Notes under the pieces: generated by a model
Told to the model about the DNA's origin: nothing
The model's input: the letters and a program-made list of their open reading frames with translations, nothing else
The model's database searches: none
Shown here: positions 33,056 through 43,295 of the stretch, one piece after another
Layout: every line of letters starts with the position of its first letter
How positions within the stretch are numbered: the stretch's first letter is position 1
DNA from: Nitratireductor indicus C115
GTDB lineage: Bacteria; Pseudomonadota; Alphaproteobacteria; Rhizobiales; Rhizobiaceae
DNA length: 64,000 nt
Direction of reading: 5' to 3'
Assembly (NCBI RefSeq): GCF_000300515.1
Contig: NZ_AMSI01000005.1
Location: 248,001 to 312,000 of the forward strand
Made by a program: the position numbers and the translations under genes

Positions 33056-34549
33056 CTAGTTTTCGTAGTGGTCGGCCACCAACCTGTCGAGCAGGCGAAC
33101 GCCGAAACCCGATCCCCATGACCGATTGATCTCCGAGAGCGGCGATCCCATCGCCGTACCGGCGACATCGAGATGCGCCCAGGGCGTTTCCTTCACAAAA
33201 CGCTTGAGGAACTGCGCCGCCGTGATCGACCCGGCCATACGGCCGCCCGTGTTCTTCATGTCCGCATTTTTGGAATCGATCATCTTGTCGTATTCCGTGC
33301 CGAGCGGCATGCGCCACACGCGCTCCTCGGTGGCAATCCCGGCTTCGGTCAGATTGTCGGCCAGCGCATCGTCATTGGAAAAGAGGCCCGCGTGATGATG
33401 ACCGAGCGCCACCATGATGGCGCCGGTCAATGTCGCAAGATTGACCATGAAGCCAGGCGCATAGCGGTCGTTGCAGTACCAGAGGAGATCGGCAAGCACC
33501 AATCGGCCCTCGGCATCGGTATTGATCACCTCGATGGTCTGGCCCGACATGGATGTGACGATATCGCCGGGGCGTTGGGCGTTGCCATCCGGCATGTTCT
33601 CCACGAGACCGATCATGCCAATTGCATTGACCTTCGCCTTGCGGGCGGCCAGCGCATGCATCAGGCCGACAACGGCCGCCGCACCACCCATATCGCCCTT
33701 CATGTCCTCCATGCCGCCTGCGGGCTTGATGGAAATACCGCCCGTATCGAACACCACCCCCTTGCCAACGAAGGCAACTGGCTTGTCCTTTGCCTTGCCG
33801 CCGTTCCATTCAATGATGGCCAGACGCGGCGGGCGAACGGAGCCTTGCGCAACGCCGAGCAAAGCGCCCATGCGAAGCTTCTTCATTTCCTTCTCGGTCA
33901 GGATTTCTACCTTGGCGCCGAGCTTCTCAAGGTCCTTTACCTTCGCGGCGAATTCCACCGGTCCCAGTACATTGGCGGGTTCATTGACGAGATCGCGTGC
34001 CAGGATAACGCCGCCCCCCACCGCTTCCGCGCGCACAAAAGCCTTCTTCGCAGCAGCCGGATCGGCGCACTGGATTGTCACCTTCACCTTGCCAGAAGGC
34101 TTTTCATCGCCGTTTTCACGCGACGTGGTCTTGTATTTGTCGAAATTATAAGCGCGCAGGATCATACCGAGTGCGAGGCTCGCAACGTCTTCCGCAGACG
34201 GCGCGCCTGTCGGCAGATCGGCCACGATAACGATATCGGAGGCAGAGCGCGCCGCCGCCATCGCAGCGCCGCCAATCCTCAGCCATGAAGTCTCGCCAAG
34301 AAGATCGGCCTTGCCCGTGCCGACCGCGGAGAGCCGATCCAGCTCCGTGCCGGCAGGAGCCAGAATCTCGACGCTTTTTGCAAGCCCACCGGAAAAGCCA
34401 GCAGCCTCAAAAGCGCGCGGCAGAACACTTTCGGGATCGCAGGCACGAACATTTTCCCCAAGTCCTCCCCCCTCACCGGCCAATACGACGGCACTGCCTT
34501 TTTTAGGCATGGCAAATCTGGCGAAGGCGACGGTGGGTCTATCGGTCAT
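33056..34549 (-). CDS. pepA: Leucyl aminopeptidase (M17)
   Basis: Hexameric Zn/Mn aminopeptidase of 497 aa that trims N-terminal residues from peptides. The active-site block is [30 protein letters not shown]-like, giving the conserved K and D ligands, and the family signature is [10 protein letters not shown] at about residue 345. The N-terminal alpha/beta domain contains the [11 protein letters not shown] start and SADLP-like stretches. The ATG at 34549 has an AGGA site about 7 bases in front; the open frame begins at 34588. It is upstream of holC and probably co-transcribed with it. Confidence 0.96.
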   Translation of the reverse strand: MTDRPTVAFARFAMPKKGSAVVLAGEGGGLGENVRACDPESVLPRAFEAAGFSGGLAKSVEILAPAGTELDRLSAVGTGKADLLGETSWLRIGGAAMAAARSASDIVIVADLPTGAPSAEDVASLALGMILRAYNFDKYKTTSRENGDEKPSGKVKVTIQCADPAAAKKAFVRAEAVGGGVILARDLVNEPANVLGPVEFAAKVKDLEKLGAKVEILTEKEMKKLRMGALLGVAQGSVRPPRLAIIEWNGGKAKDKPVAFVGKGVVFDTGGISIKPAGGMEDMKGDMGGAAAVVGLMHALAARKAKVNAIGMIGLVENMPDGNAQRPGDIVTSMSGQTIEVINTDAEGRLVLADLLWYCNDRYAPGFMVNLATLTGAIMVALGHHHAGLFSNDDALADNLTEAGIATEERVWRMPLGTEYDKMIDSKNADMKNTGGRMAGSITAAQFLKRFVKETPWAHLDVAGTAMGSPLSEINRSWGSGFGVRLLDRLVADHYEN

Positions 34550-34877
34550 GATATGTCCTAGATTTCCGTGATTTGTGCACTCGAACAATTCACGATCTTG
34601 GAGGTTTTATGCGAATTGGCAAGGGCCGCCCGTTGGCACAAATCCATTTTTCGACCATGCAGCGGCAGCCTGACAGTTGGTTATCGAAACGTAAGCACAG
34701 CGTTAACCGCGTTTGTTGCGGCTTTTCTAACCATTGGCGACCAGAGTCGGCCGCGGGACAAGATTTGGTGGGTCGCTCTCCAGCGCTTGCGATTGCAGAT
34801 TGTGCCTGTGAAGACAGGCCGCTATTTTCGCGCGCGCATCTCTCGATCCGTCACGAACAACCGGGCCGTCGATTTCC
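34550..34877. promoter_or_regulatory. Divergent intergenic region pepA-lptF (328 bases)
   Basis: Non-coding region between the divergent pepA and lptF genes, which must hold both promoters. It contains short open frames in several phases, none with a good ribosome site or coding look. I saw no clear promoter, terminator or repeat. Confidence 0.4.
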
Positions 34878-36086
34878 ATGCGGATAATCGAACTATACAT
34901 ATTGCGACGCACCTTCACGCTGTTTGCCGCAGCGCTTTTGTGGGTGCTTGCGCTCGTGTGGACGACCCAGGTCCTCAACCGCATCGACCTTGTGACCGAT
35001 AGCGGCCAGTCGGCCGGCACCTTCTTCCTTGTTGCCGCCCTTGTCCTGCCAGCGGTCATCCCCATCGTCATCCCCTTTGCGCTGGGCATCGCGGTGGCGC
35101 AAACGCTTGCCACGATGAACACGGATTCCGAGCTCGTCGTCATCAACGCTTCGGGTGCGCCGCGCGCCACAATCGTTCGTCCCATTCTGATTATCGCGAT
35201 TGCCGCAAGCATCGCCTCCTTCCTGATCAACAACACGCTGGAACCGGCTTCCCGCCAGGCCTTTCGCTCCATTCTCGCCAATGCACGCGCCGACCTGATC
35301 ACCACGGTGCTGCAGGAAGGCTCTTTCCAGAAAGTGGATGACGGTCTCTTCGTGCAGGTGTCGCAGCGGCTGCCGAATGGTCAGCTGGGCGGGATTTTTG
35401 TTGCCGATTCGCGGGAGAAAAACACCAAGCTTGTCTACCACGCCCGCACCGGGGCGACCGTCGAGCAGGACGGCGGCAGCATACTCGTGATGCAGGACGG
35501 AATGATCCAGCGCGAATCGGCCAATGGCGACGTTTCGACGATCCGTTTCGATTCCTATGCATTCGATCTGTCCGAATTCACGAGCAGCAGCGGCGGAGGC
35601 ACCCCGACCCTGCATCCGAAGGACCGGTCGCTTTCCTTCCTGCTGAACCCCGACCCCAATGACGGTTTCTACAAGCGCGCGCCGCAGAATTTCAGGGCAG
35701 AGCTGCATATGCGGTTCTCCGAGTGGCTGTTCCCGCTTGTGTTCGCCATGATCGCCCTTGCGGTTGCCGGAGATGCCCGCTCCTTCCGCGAGGCCCGGCT
35801 GCATCCCATCGTAACGACAATGGTGATCGCTCTCCTCATCCGCTGGGTCGGCTTCTTCTCAGGCACGGAGGCGGAGAAAAACCCGTTCTTCTCGTTCGTT
35901 CTCTATGCGGCACCGTTATTGATGATTGGCCTATGCGCGTTCTTCATCTTTACAAATAGAGTGATGGAACTGCCGACACATTGGGTTGAGAAGCTGAACG
36001 CTCGCACACAGGCCTATCGGGACAGGATGACTGGGCTCGGCTTCCGGCTGGCGCAGAAGCGCCGGACGCAGGGAGGCCGAGGATGA
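34878..36086 (+). CDS. lptF: LPS export ABC transporter permease LptF
   Basis: Inner-membrane subunit of the LptB2FG complex that lifts lipopolysaccharide out of the inner membrane. Length 402 aa. The start MRIIELYILRRTFTLFA is the family N-terminus. Three hydrophobic segments lie in the first half, then a large periplasmic beta-jellyroll region (about 130-270), then three more segments with MRFSEWLFPLVFAMIALAVAG. A charged tail ends in RTQGGRG. It overlaps lptG by 4 bases (ATGA), and lptD follows lptG, so the export path is partly encoded in one unit. Confidence 0.94.
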   Translation: MRIIELYILRRTFTLFAAALLWVLALVWTTQVLNRIDLVTDSGQSAGTFFLVAALVLPAVIPIVIPFALGIAVAQTLATMNTDSELVVINASGAPRATIVRPILIIAIAASIASFLINNTLEPASRQAFRSILANARADLITTVLQEGSFQKVDDGLFVQVSQRLPNGQLGGIFVADSREKNTKLVYHARTGATVEQDGGSILVMQDGMIQRESANGDVSTIRFDSYAFDLSEFTSSSGGGTPTLHPKDRSLSFLLNPDPNDGFYKRAPQNFRAELHMRFSEWLFPLVFAMIALAVAGDARSFREARLHPIVTTMVIALLIRWVGFFSGTEAEKNPFFSFVLYAAPLLMIGLCAFFIFTNRVMELPTHWVEKLNARTQAYRDRMTGLGFRLAQKRRTQGGRG

Positions 36087-37168
36087 TCGGATTGACGCTC
36101 GGCGGCTATTTCATACGCCGCTATGCTTCCATCGCCGCCTGGAATTTCGTCGGCATCGGCGTTCTGGTCTTCATCGTGACCTTCGCGGAAGTGTCGAGCC
36201 GCTCGGCAGGCCTGCCCGGCTATTCCACCAACTGGGCACTTTCGTTGGCCGCATTGCAGACACCGATCATCCTGCTCCAGGCCATTCCGTTCATCGGCCT
36301 TATCGCGGCAATGGCCACGCTGATCAGCCTCAACCGCCGCTACGAGCTGGTGGTGACGCGCGCTGCCGGCGTTTCGGCATGGCAGTTCCTGACACCCATC
36401 TGCTTGGGTGCATTCCTGTTCGGTGCGCTGGCGGTGGCCCTGCTCAACCCTCTTGCAGCCTATGGTTTCTCGCGCGCCCAGGTGGTCGAGGCTGAAGTGC
36501 GCGGTGCCAAGACCCGCGCCAATTCCGACGCCGAGCAATGGCTCAAGCAGCGTTCCGGCGGCGAAGAAACCGTGATCGGTGCAAAGGCCGTCGTCAACGA
36601 TGGCCAGGAGCTTGTTGCGCCCACCTTCTTTCGAATCAACGAAGAGGGGACGATCTACGAACGCCTCGACGCCGAACGTGCATTCCTGCGCGACGGATTC
36701 TGGGAATTGAAGACCGTGGCACGTCGCCGCGGCACCGCTCCGGCAGAACATCTGGTGACTGTCGAGGTGCCGACCAATCTGCGTCCCGAATTCGTGGGCG
36801 AACAGCTGGCACGGCCCGAAGCGACCTCCATCTATGCCCTTCCCGGCAAGATCGAGGTGGCGCGTTCATTCGGCTTGCGCGCGAACGCATTTGCCACGCA
36901 TTTTCATTCACTTGTGGTGCTTCCCCTGCTCCTCGTGGCGATGACGCTGATTGCCGCTACGGTATCCATGCGATTTACGCGAATGGGGCAGTCGGCCACT
37001 GTGATTCTGGGTGGAATCCTCGCCGGGTTTCTGCTTTATGTGGTTTCGGTTCTGGTCAAGGCGTTCGGCAGCGCGGGGGTTGTTCCCCCAGCGGTGGCTG
37101 CATGGACGCCTGTGGTCGTTGCCATGTTCTACGGGGTTACTTTCCTGTTGTATAAGGAGGACGGTTAG
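36083..37168 (+). CDS. lptG: LPS export ABC transporter permease LptG
   Basis: Partner permease of LptF in the LptB2FG extractor, 361 aa. It has the common layout: hydrophobic segments near the start (LGGYFIRRYASIAAWNF), a periplasmic jellyroll domain in the middle (with ETVIGAKAVVNDGQELVAP), and segments near the end with HSLVVLPLLLVAMTLIAATVSMR. The stop (TAG) overlaps the GTG of lptD by one base. LptF and LptG are about the same length, as expected for paralogous partners. Confidence 0.93.
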   Translation: MIGLTLGGYFIRRYASIAAWNFVGIGVLVFIVTFAEVSSRSAGLPGYSTNWALSLAALQTPIILLQAIPFIGLIAAMATLISLNRRYELVVTRAAGVSAWQFLTPICLGAFLFGALAVALLNPLAAYGFSRAQVVEAEVRGAKTRANSDAEQWLKQRSGGEETVIGAKAVVNDGQELVAPTFFRINEEGTIYERLDAERAFLRDGFWELKTVARRRGTAPAEHLVTVEVPTNLRPEFVGEQLARPEATSIYALPGKIEVARSFGLRANAFATHFHSLVVLPLLLVAMTLIAATVSMRFTRMGQSATVILGGILAGFLLYVVSVLVKAFGSAGVVPPAVAAWTPVVVAMFYGVTFLLYKEDG

Positions 37169-39540
37169 TGGGGGTTGCGGCAAACAGAGCCGGCATGTCC
37201 AATCGCACGGCGCGCCTGATGGGTGCGACGGCATTGGTGGCCCTGTGCGCATATGCGCAGCTACCGCAGGCGGCCTGGGCCCAGAGCGGAGACCTGTCCT
37301 TTGAGGAATATGCGCCAAAGGATGCCCAGATGCTCCTGACGGCCGACAACCTCATCTATGACAATGACCGCAACACGATCACGGCCGCCGGTGGCGTGCA
37401 GATCGAATATGCCGGTAACCAGCTCGTCGCCGATCGCGTGATCTATGACCGTACGACCTCGCGCGTCATGGCGCGCGGACGTGTGGAGATCGTCGAAAAG
37501 GGCGGCAACCGCATCTACGCGGACGAGATCGACGTTACCGACAATTTCAGCGACGGCTTCGTCAACGCGCTGCGTGTCGAAACGGTCGACAAGACCTATT
37601 TCGCCGCTGAGAGCGCCCAGCGCGAAGGCGGGCGTGTGACCACCTTCAACAACGGCATCTACACGGCCTGTCAGCCCTGTGAGAAAAAGCCTGACCGACC
37701 GCCGATCTGGCAGATCAAGTCGCAGAAGATCATCTGGAATGGTGAGACGAAGACGGTTCGTTTCGAGAATGCGCGCTTCGAATTCTTCGGCATGCCGATT
37801 GCCTACCTGCCCTTCTTCCAGGTCGCCGACCCCACGGTGAAGCGCAAGTCGGGCTTCCTGATTCCGAGCGCCAGCTACAAGAAGGAACTCGGCTTCGGCG
37901 TGAAGGTGCCCTACTATCTAGCCCTTTCGCCGACCTACGACCTGACGGTTTCGGGCACCTATTATACGAAGCAGGGTTTCCTCGGCGAGGCCGAGTGGCG
38001 CCAGCGCTTCGACAATGGCCAGTACAGCGTCAAGATCGCAGGCATCCGCCAGCAAGAACCCGAAGCCTGGAAGGCCACGACGGTCAACGGCTCCGAGACC
38101 ACGCGCGGCATGATCGGCTCGAAGGGCAAGTTCCAGATCAATCCGCGCTGGGCGTTCGGCTGGGATGTTCTGGCGCAAAGCGACAAGAACTTCTCGCGCA
38201 CCTACAGCATCAGCGGCTTTGCCGACACGGTGCAGACCTCCGAAATCTATCTGACCGGTCTCGATGACCGCAATTATTTCGACATCCGCGCCTATCATTT
38301 CAACATCCAGGAGGATGTGAAGACTGGCCGCGACGAACAGCAGCCATGGGTGCTGCCGAGCTTCGATTATTCCTATACGCCGGACGAGGCCGTGGCAGGT
38401 GGCGAGCTCAATCTCGACTTCAACGCGCAAGGTCTGCATCGCCAGAACATCAGCCTGCGCAACACTGCTGGCACTTCAAGGCTCGACGGCGCGGAAGGCT
38501 CCTCCGGTCGCATGACCGCAGAGGCCGAATGGAAGCGGTCTTTTGTCACCTCCGGCGGCTTGGTGGTGACGCCGATCCTGCAAGCGCGTGGCGATGCGAT
38601 CTATACGGATTACGATGCCGTCACCATCAACGGCATCACCAATTTCGAAGTGAACGGTTCCACGGTGGGGAGCGACGTCCGTTCCTCCTATTATCGTTAC
38701 ATGGCGACGGCCGGTCTCGAAGTGCGCTGGCCGGTGCTTTTCTCAACCACCAGCGCGAGCCATGTCCTGGAACCTGTCGCACAGGTCTTCGTGCGCCCCA
38801 ATGCACGCTTCCAGGAGCGCCTCGGCATTCCCAACGAAGATGCACAATCGCTGGTTTTCGATGCCACGACGCTCTTCGAGCGGGACAAATTCTCCGGCTA
38901 CGACCGGATCGAAGGCGGTACGCGTGCCAATGTCGGCCTGCGCTATTCCGGCAGCTTCGCCAATGGCTGGACAGCGCACGGGCTTGTCGGCCAGTCCTAT
39001 CATCTGGCAGGCGACAATTCGTTTGCGCAGCCTGATCTGGTGCATGTGGGCGCCTATTCGGGTCTGGAGACGGATGTTTCAGACTTCGTGGGCATGGCTG
39101 GCCTTGTCAGCCCGGATGGCTTTGCCTTCTCCGTCGGGGCCCGCCTCGACGAGAAGACGCTCGATCTGCGCCGCGCGGACGTCAAGACCGCTGCAACGCT
39201 GGGCAACGTCACCGCATCCCTGCAATATGCCTTTATCGAGGCGCAGCCTCTCTACGGTTTCAACTATGACCGCCAGGAAGTGACCGGTCTGACCAAGGTC
39301 AAGTTCAACGAGAACTGGAGTGGTTTCGCCTCGGGCACCTATGACCTTGAAAGCAAGACGCTGGTCAAGAATTCCTATGGTTTTGCCTATGGGGATGACT
39401 GTTTCATCTACTCGATGACCTATACGCGCAGCGAGAACCGCACCACGCATGAAACCAGTCATTCCTTCGGGTTCGCCGTGTCGCTTCGCACGATCGGCGA
39501 TTTCGGTTCCAGCACCGGCGATCTGAACACGACGTTCTGA
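37168..39540 (+). CDS. lptD: LPS-assembly outer-membrane protein LptD
   Basis: Outer-membrane barrel that inserts LPS in the outer leaflet, 790 aa. A signal peptide, counting from GTG at 37168, ends near AWA (about residue 38) before QSGDLSF. The N-terminal OstA/LptA-like jellyroll is recognisable as LTADNLIYDNDRNTITAAGGVQIEY at about 54-78. A Cys pair (CQPC, about 170) and a late C (GDDCFIYSM) match the cysteines that form inter-domain disulfides. The C-terminal barrel ends in Phe (LNTTF). An ATG at 37195 is a second possible start. It lies in the operon lptF-lptG-lptD-surA-like. Confidence 0.94.
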   Translation: MGVAANRAGMSNRTARLMGATALVALCAYAQLPQAAWAQSGDLSFEEYAPKDAQMLLTADNLIYDNDRNTITAAGGVQIEYAGNQLVADRVIYDRTTSRVMARGRVEIVEKGGNRIYADEIDVTDNFSDGFVNALRVETVDKTYFAAESAQREGGRVTTFNNGIYTACQPCEKKPDRPPIWQIKSQKIIWNGETKTVRFENARFEFFGMPIAYLPFFQVADPTVKRKSGFLIPSASYKKELGFGVKVPYYLALSPTYDLTVSGTYYTKQGFLGEAEWRQRFDNGQYSVKIAGIRQQEPEAWKATTVNGSETTRGMIGSKGKFQINPRWAFGWDVLAQSDKNFSRTYSISGFADTVQTSEIYLTGLDDRNYFDIRAYHFNIQEDVKTGRDEQQPWVLPSFDYSYTPDEAVAGGELNLDFNAQGLHRQNISLRNTAGTSRLDGAEGSSGRMTAEAEWKRSFVTSGGLVVTPILQARGDAIYTDYDAVTINGITNFEVNGSTVGSDVRSSYYRYMATAGLEVRWPVLFSTTSASHVLEPVAQVFVRPNARFQERLGIPNEDAQSLVFDATTLFERDKFSGYDRIEGGTRANVGLRYSGSFANGWTAHGLVGQSYHLAGDNSFAQPDLVHVGAYSGLETDVSDFVGMAGLVSPDGFAFSVGARLDEKTLDLRRADVKTAATLGNVTASLQYAFIEAQPLYGFNYDRQEVTGLTKVKFNENWSGFASGTYDLESKTLVKNSYGFAYGDDCFIYSMTYTRSENRTTHETSHSFGFAVSLRTIGDFGSSTGDLNTTF

Positions 39541-39661
39541 TCGCCGCGCAGGACATTGTTTTGCCCCATCAAGGATCAATAAAACCGGTCGAAGGGCTTT
39601 GGCCGAGCCACATTTGCTGATATTGCCATCGCAGATGTGGGGAATGACAACGAGGGCTGTT

Positions 39662-40594
39662 ATGATGTTTCGCAGTTGCAGACTTCTGGCGCGCGCGGGC
39701 TTTCTGGCGTTGACCGTCGCAGCCGCCGTGCCTGCAATCGAGCAGGCGCAGGCGACTGAAATTCGCTATGTGGTCAACAACACACCGATCACCAGCTACG
39801 ATATCGACCGCCGCGCGGCGTTTTTGCGCCTGCAGCGACAGAGCGGCGGGCGTGACAAGGCCGCCGAGCAGATGATCGACCAGACGCTGCGTCTCCAGGA
39901 GATGCGGCGATTAAACATCAATATCAGCCCCGAGATGGTGAACCAGGCCTATCAGCGCTTCGCCAGCGGCAATAAGTTGTCGACGAAGCAGCTCGATCAG
40001 ATTCTGGCCCAGGCAGGCGTCACCTCGCAGCACTTCAAGAAATTCATCGAAGCACAGATCGGCTGGGGCCGCGTCATGCAGGCGCGCAGCAGCAATCAGG
40101 GCCGCATGACCGAGCAGGATGTGGTGGCCAAAATGCTGCAGAAGGGCGGACAGAAGCCGTCCGCCACCGAGTATATGCTGCAGCAGGTGATCTTCGTCGT
40201 GCCTTCGGGCCAGCGCGGCAAGCTGATGGGCACGCGCAAGCGCGAGGCTCAGGCTATGCGCGACCGTTTCCGCAGTTGTGACACCACCCGCGATTTTGCC
40301 AAGGGGCTGATCGACGTGACCGTTCGCGATCTCGGACGCTTCCTCGAGCCGCAGCTTCCGGCCGACTGGAAAGACATGATCAAGACCACCTCACCGGGCA
40401 ATGCCACCAAGATCCGCGAAACGGATCGTGGTGTCGAGTTCGTCGGCGTGTGTTCCACCCGGGAGGTTTCCGACGACCGGGTTGCCCAGATGGTTTTCCA
40501 GAACGAGGAAGGCAGCGGCGACCAGGCAAGCGAGGAAGCCACGAAGGAATATATGGCGGAACTGCGCAAGAAGGCGCGGATTTCCAAGCGCTGA
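39662..40594 (+). CDS. SurA-like periplasmic chaperone/peptidyl-prolyl isomerase
   Basis: Exported folding factor of 310 aa. A signal peptide (about 1-30, ending in AQA before TEIRY) leads to the SurA N-terminal domain, with RYVVNNTPITSYDIDRRAAFL and QMIDQTLRLQEMRR. The C-terminal part (about 165-300) looks like a degenerate parvulin domain: LGRFLEPQLPADWKDMI and GVEFVGVCSTR resemble its G-D-L-G and closing strands, but the usual His and hydrophobic active-site pattern is weak. ATG at 39662 has GAGGG upstream. It sits between lptD and pdxA, the classic surA position. Confidence 0.87.
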   Translation: MMFRSCRLLARAGFLALTVAAAVPAIEQAQATEIRYVVNNTPITSYDIDRRAAFLRLQRQSGGRDKAAEQMIDQTLRLQEMRRLNINISPEMVNQAYQRFASGNKLSTKQLDQILAQAGVTSQHFKKFIEAQIGWGRVMQARSSNQGRMTEQDVVAKMLQKGGQKPSATEYMLQQVIFVVPSGQRGKLMGTRKREAQAMRDRFRSCDTTRDFAKGLIDVTVRDLGRFLEPQLPADWKDMIKTTSPGNATKIRETDRGVEFVGVCSTREVSDDRVAQMVFQNEEGSGDQASEEATKEYMAELRKKARISKR

Positions 40595-40613
40595 TCATGC
40601 CGGGAGCAGGAAC

Positions 40614-40706
40614 ATCGTTTCAGAGAAACGCTATCCTGCTCCGTCTCGTAGTTTTCTGCATTTGTGCGGACGTCAGTGATTTCATCTGACAGAAGAACGC
40701 TCTAGG
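40614..40706. repeat. Mosaic palindromic intergenic repeat, diverged copy C
   Basis: Contains TTTTCTGCATTTGTGCGGACGTCAG, then TGATTTCATCTGAC, and an end AACGCTCTAGG, matching the second half of copy B with changes. The first half has a different inverted repeat around GTTTCAGAGAAAC. It lies between the surA-like gene and pdxA. Confidence 0.7.
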
Positions 40707-40717
40707 AAAGCCCGCTC

Positions 40718-41719
40718 ATGCTGCCGCTGGCGATCAGTATCGGAGACCCTTCCGGTATCGGCCCGGAACTGATCGTCCAGGCATGGGCGCAGCGCAAGGC
40801 CCTGTCACTGCCTCCCTTTTACGTGCTTGGCGACCCTGCCCTTCTGGCAGCGCGGGCGCGAATGCTCGGAATAGACGCCCCCCTTGCCGAAACCGCCCCA
40901 CAAGGGGCAGTGGCGGCCTTTGGCGAGCGCCTTCCGGTCTCTGTTCTCGAAAACCGGTTGACCGATGAACCCGGCATTCCTTCTCCGGTCAACGCTGCAG
41001 GTATTATCGAGGCTATATCCAAAGCGGTGAAGGACACGATGTCGGCGCATGCAGGCGCCATCGTCACGGCTCCCATTGCCAAGAAGCCTCTCTATGACGC
41101 CGGTTTTCGTTTTCCCGGACACACGGAATTTCTGGGTCACCTCGCCGAGGAGATCACAGGCGTTCCGGCACTGCCCGTGATGATGCTGGCAGGACCGGAA
41201 CTGCGCACCGTTCCCGTTACAGTCCATCAGGCACTGCGCGAGGTGCCGGAAACGCTCACCAGCGCCATTGTCGTGGAAACCGGAAAAATCGTTGCCGGGG
41301 ACCTGAAGGCCCGGTTCGGCATTGCCGCCCCGCGCCTTGCCATTGCAGGCCTCAACCCGCATGCGGGCGAAGGCGGGGCCATGGGGCAAGAGGATATGGA
41401 CGTCATCGCGCCCGCCATCGAGATGCTTCGTGCGCTCGGCATCAATGCATTCGGCCCCCTGCCCGCCGACACCATGTTCCACGCACGCGCCAGACAGGGT
41501 TATGACGTGGCGCTTTGCATGTATCACGATCAAGCGCTTATCCCCGTCAAGACCATCGCCTTCGACGAGACCATCAATGTCACGCTTGGTCTGCCCTTCA
41601 TACGGACCTCGCCGGACCATGGCACTGCCTTCGACATTGCCGGCAAGGCCATCGCGCGGCCGGACAGTCTGGTTGCTGCGATCCGGCTTGCCGGCTCGCT
41701 CGCCAAGAATGCAGGCTGA
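40718..41719 (+). CDS. pdxA: 4-hydroxythreonine-4-phosphate dehydrogenase
   Basis: NAD-dependent enzyme in the DXP-dependent branch of pyridoxal phosphate synthesis, 333 aa. [10 protein letters not shown] is the opening family signature. [22 protein letters not shown] contains substrate residues and the metal-binding His is in HTEFLGHLA. Further blocks are [18 protein letters not shown] (metal His) and [11 protein letters not shown] with the third metal His. It precedes rsmA by three bases, a conserved pairing. Full length, no oddities. Confidence 0.96.
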   Translation: MLPLAISIGDPSGIGPELIVQAWAQRKALSLPPFYVLGDPALLAARARMLGIDAPLAETAPQGAVAAFGERLPVSVLENRLTDEPGIPSPVNAAGIIEAISKAVKDTMSAHAGAIVTAPIAKKPLYDAGFRFPGHTEFLGHLAEEITGVPALPVMMLAGPELRTVPVTVHQALREVPETLTSAIVVETGKIVAGDLKARFGIAAPRLAIAGLNPHAGEGGAMGQEDMDVIAPAIEMLRALGINAFGPLPADTMFHARARQGYDVALCMYHDQALIPVKTIAFDETINVTLGLPFIRTSPDHGTAFDIAGKAIARPDSLVAAIRLAGSLAKNAG

Positions 41720-41722
41720 AGC

Positions 41723-42550
41723 ATGAGCATCGACGGACTGCCGCCGCTGCGCGAGGTGATCGCCGAGCACGGGCTCGCCGCCAAGAAATCGCTTGGGCAG
41801 AATTTCCTTCTCGATCTCAACCTGACGGCCAAGATTGCACGGGCGGCGGGCGACCTGACCGCCTCGACAGTGATCGAAGTCGGCCCCGGCCCGGGCGGGC
41901 TGACACGCGCCCTTCTTCTTTCAGGCGCGCGCAGGGTCGTCGCCGTGGAGCGCGACGAGCGCTGCCTTGCGGCTCTGGCCGAGATTTCCGATCATTATCC
42001 CGGTCGTCTCGAGGTGATCAGCGGCGACGCGCTGGAGACGGATTTCGCTGCTCTTGCCGCCGAACAGGGCGATACGCGTATCGTCGCCAATCTGCCCTAT
42101 AATATCGGTACGGAACTTCTGGTCCGCTGGCTGACGCCAAGCGCCTGGCCGCCCTTCTATTCCTCCATGACGCTGATGTTCCAGCGCGAGGTGGCCGAAC
42201 GCATCGTGGCAATGCCGGGAGACAGGTCCTATGGCCGGCTTGGCGTTCTGGCGGGATGGCGAACCGAATCCAGGATTGCCTTCGATGTGCCGCCGCAGGC
42301 CTTCACGCCGCCGCCCAAGGTGACCTCTTCCGTCGTTCACCTGGTGCCGCGCCAGACGCCTATCGCAGTCGATGCCAAGGCGCTTGCGCGCGTTACGGAA
42401 GCGGCTTTCGGCCAACGCCGGAAAATGCTGCGTCAGAGCCTCAAAGCTCTTGGCGGAGAAGCTCTTCTGGAGCGAACCGGCATCGACCCAACGCGGCGTG
42501 CCGAGACGTTGTCCGTCGAGGAGTTCGCAGCCCTCGCAAGAGAAGCCTGA
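41723..42550 (+). CDS. rsmA: 16S rRNA (adenine1518/1519-N6)-dimethyltransferase (KsgA)
   Basis: Dimethylates two adjacent adenines near the 3' end of 16S rRNA in late 30S assembly. Length 275 aa. The start contains [13 protein letters not shown], the SAM motif I is [16 protein letters not shown], motif IV is [16 protein letters not shown] and the family [14 protein letters not shown] block is present. The C-terminal helical domain has [13 protein letters not shown]. It follows pdxA by three bases and ends the lptF-to-rsmA gene run. Convergent with gmk. Confidence 0.96.
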   Translation: MSIDGLPPLREVIAEHGLAAKKSLGQNFLLDLNLTAKIARAAGDLTASTVIEVGPGPGGLTRALLLSGARRVVAVERDERCLAALAEISDHYPGRLEVISGDALETDFAALAAEQGDTRIVANLPYNIGTELLVRWLTPSAWPPFYSSMTLMFQREVAERIVAMPGDRSYGRLGVLAGWRTESRIAFDVPPQAFTPPPKVTSSVVHLVPRQTPIAVDAKALARVTEAAFGQRRKMLRQSLKALGGEALLERTGIDPTRRAETLSVEEFAALAREA

Positions 42551-42626
42551 GGGTATTTGCAACACCTTGCGCAGTGACGCATCGGGTTCAGATTGAGCCG
42601 CATCAAACCAGAAGCGCTATGGAACC

Positions 42627-43292
42627 TCAGGCAGGGCCTTCGCCCAAAAGCTTCGAGACGAAATCGAACAGGCCGGGACGGCGGTCGCGACGCAGGCGCT
42701 CAGCCTCAACAATCGAGCGGACCGCTGAAAACGCCCGGTCAAGCTGATCGTTGACGACAACATAGTCATAATCCACCCACTGCTCGATCTCGAAACGGGC
42801 GTTCTTGAGGCGCGTCTGAATAATTTCCGGCGTGTCTTCGGCCCGGCGTGTGAGGCGGCCCAGAAGCTCCTTCATGCTGGGCGGAAGGATGAAGATCGAG
42901 ACCACATCGCCGCGCATCTTCTCGCGGAGCTGCTGGGCGCCCTGCCAATCGATGTCGAAAAGCATGTCGCGTCCTTCGGCCAGCGCCTTTTCGACCGGTG
43001 CGCGCGGTGTGCCGTAGAAATTGCCGTGCACTTCCGCCCATTCCAGCAGATCATCATTGTCGCGCATCAGTTCGAATTCGCGCTGTGTCTTGAAATGGTA
43101 GTGCACGCCCTCGATTTCACTGGCGCGGCGCTGGCGCGTGGTAACGCTGACGGAAAGTTCGAAACCCTTGACCTGCGCCAGAAGAGCGCGCGCAATGGTC
43201 GACTTGCCGGCACCAGAAGGCGAGGACAGCACCAGCATCAAGCCACGCCGTTCGATCTCGACCGTGTTCTGAGCAGAAATCTCGCCCGTCAT
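42627..43292 (-). CDS. gmk: Guanylate kinase
   Basis: Phosphorylates GMP to GDP with ATP, 221 aa. The P-loop SPSGAGKST is at about 24-32, the GMP-binding stretch [19 protein letters not shown] follows, and [11 protein letters not shown] is the family core. The lid region is [25 protein letters not shown]. It is the last gene of the minus-strand run that begins with fabD, three bases after yicC. A slightly extended N-terminus compared with E. coli is seen ([17 protein letters not shown]). Confidence 0.97.
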   Translation of the reverse strand: MTGEISAQNTVEIERRGLMLVLSSPSGAGKSTIARALLAQVKGFELSVSVTTRQRRASEIEGVHYHFKTQREFELMRDNDDLLEWAEVHGNFYGTPRAPVEKALAEGRDMLFDIDWQGAQQLREKMRGDVVSIFILPPSMKELLGRLTRRAEDTPEIIQTRLKNARFEIEQWVDYDYVVVNDQLDRAFSAVRSIVEAERLRRDRRPGLFDFVSKLLGEGPA

Positions 43293-43295
43293 GTC

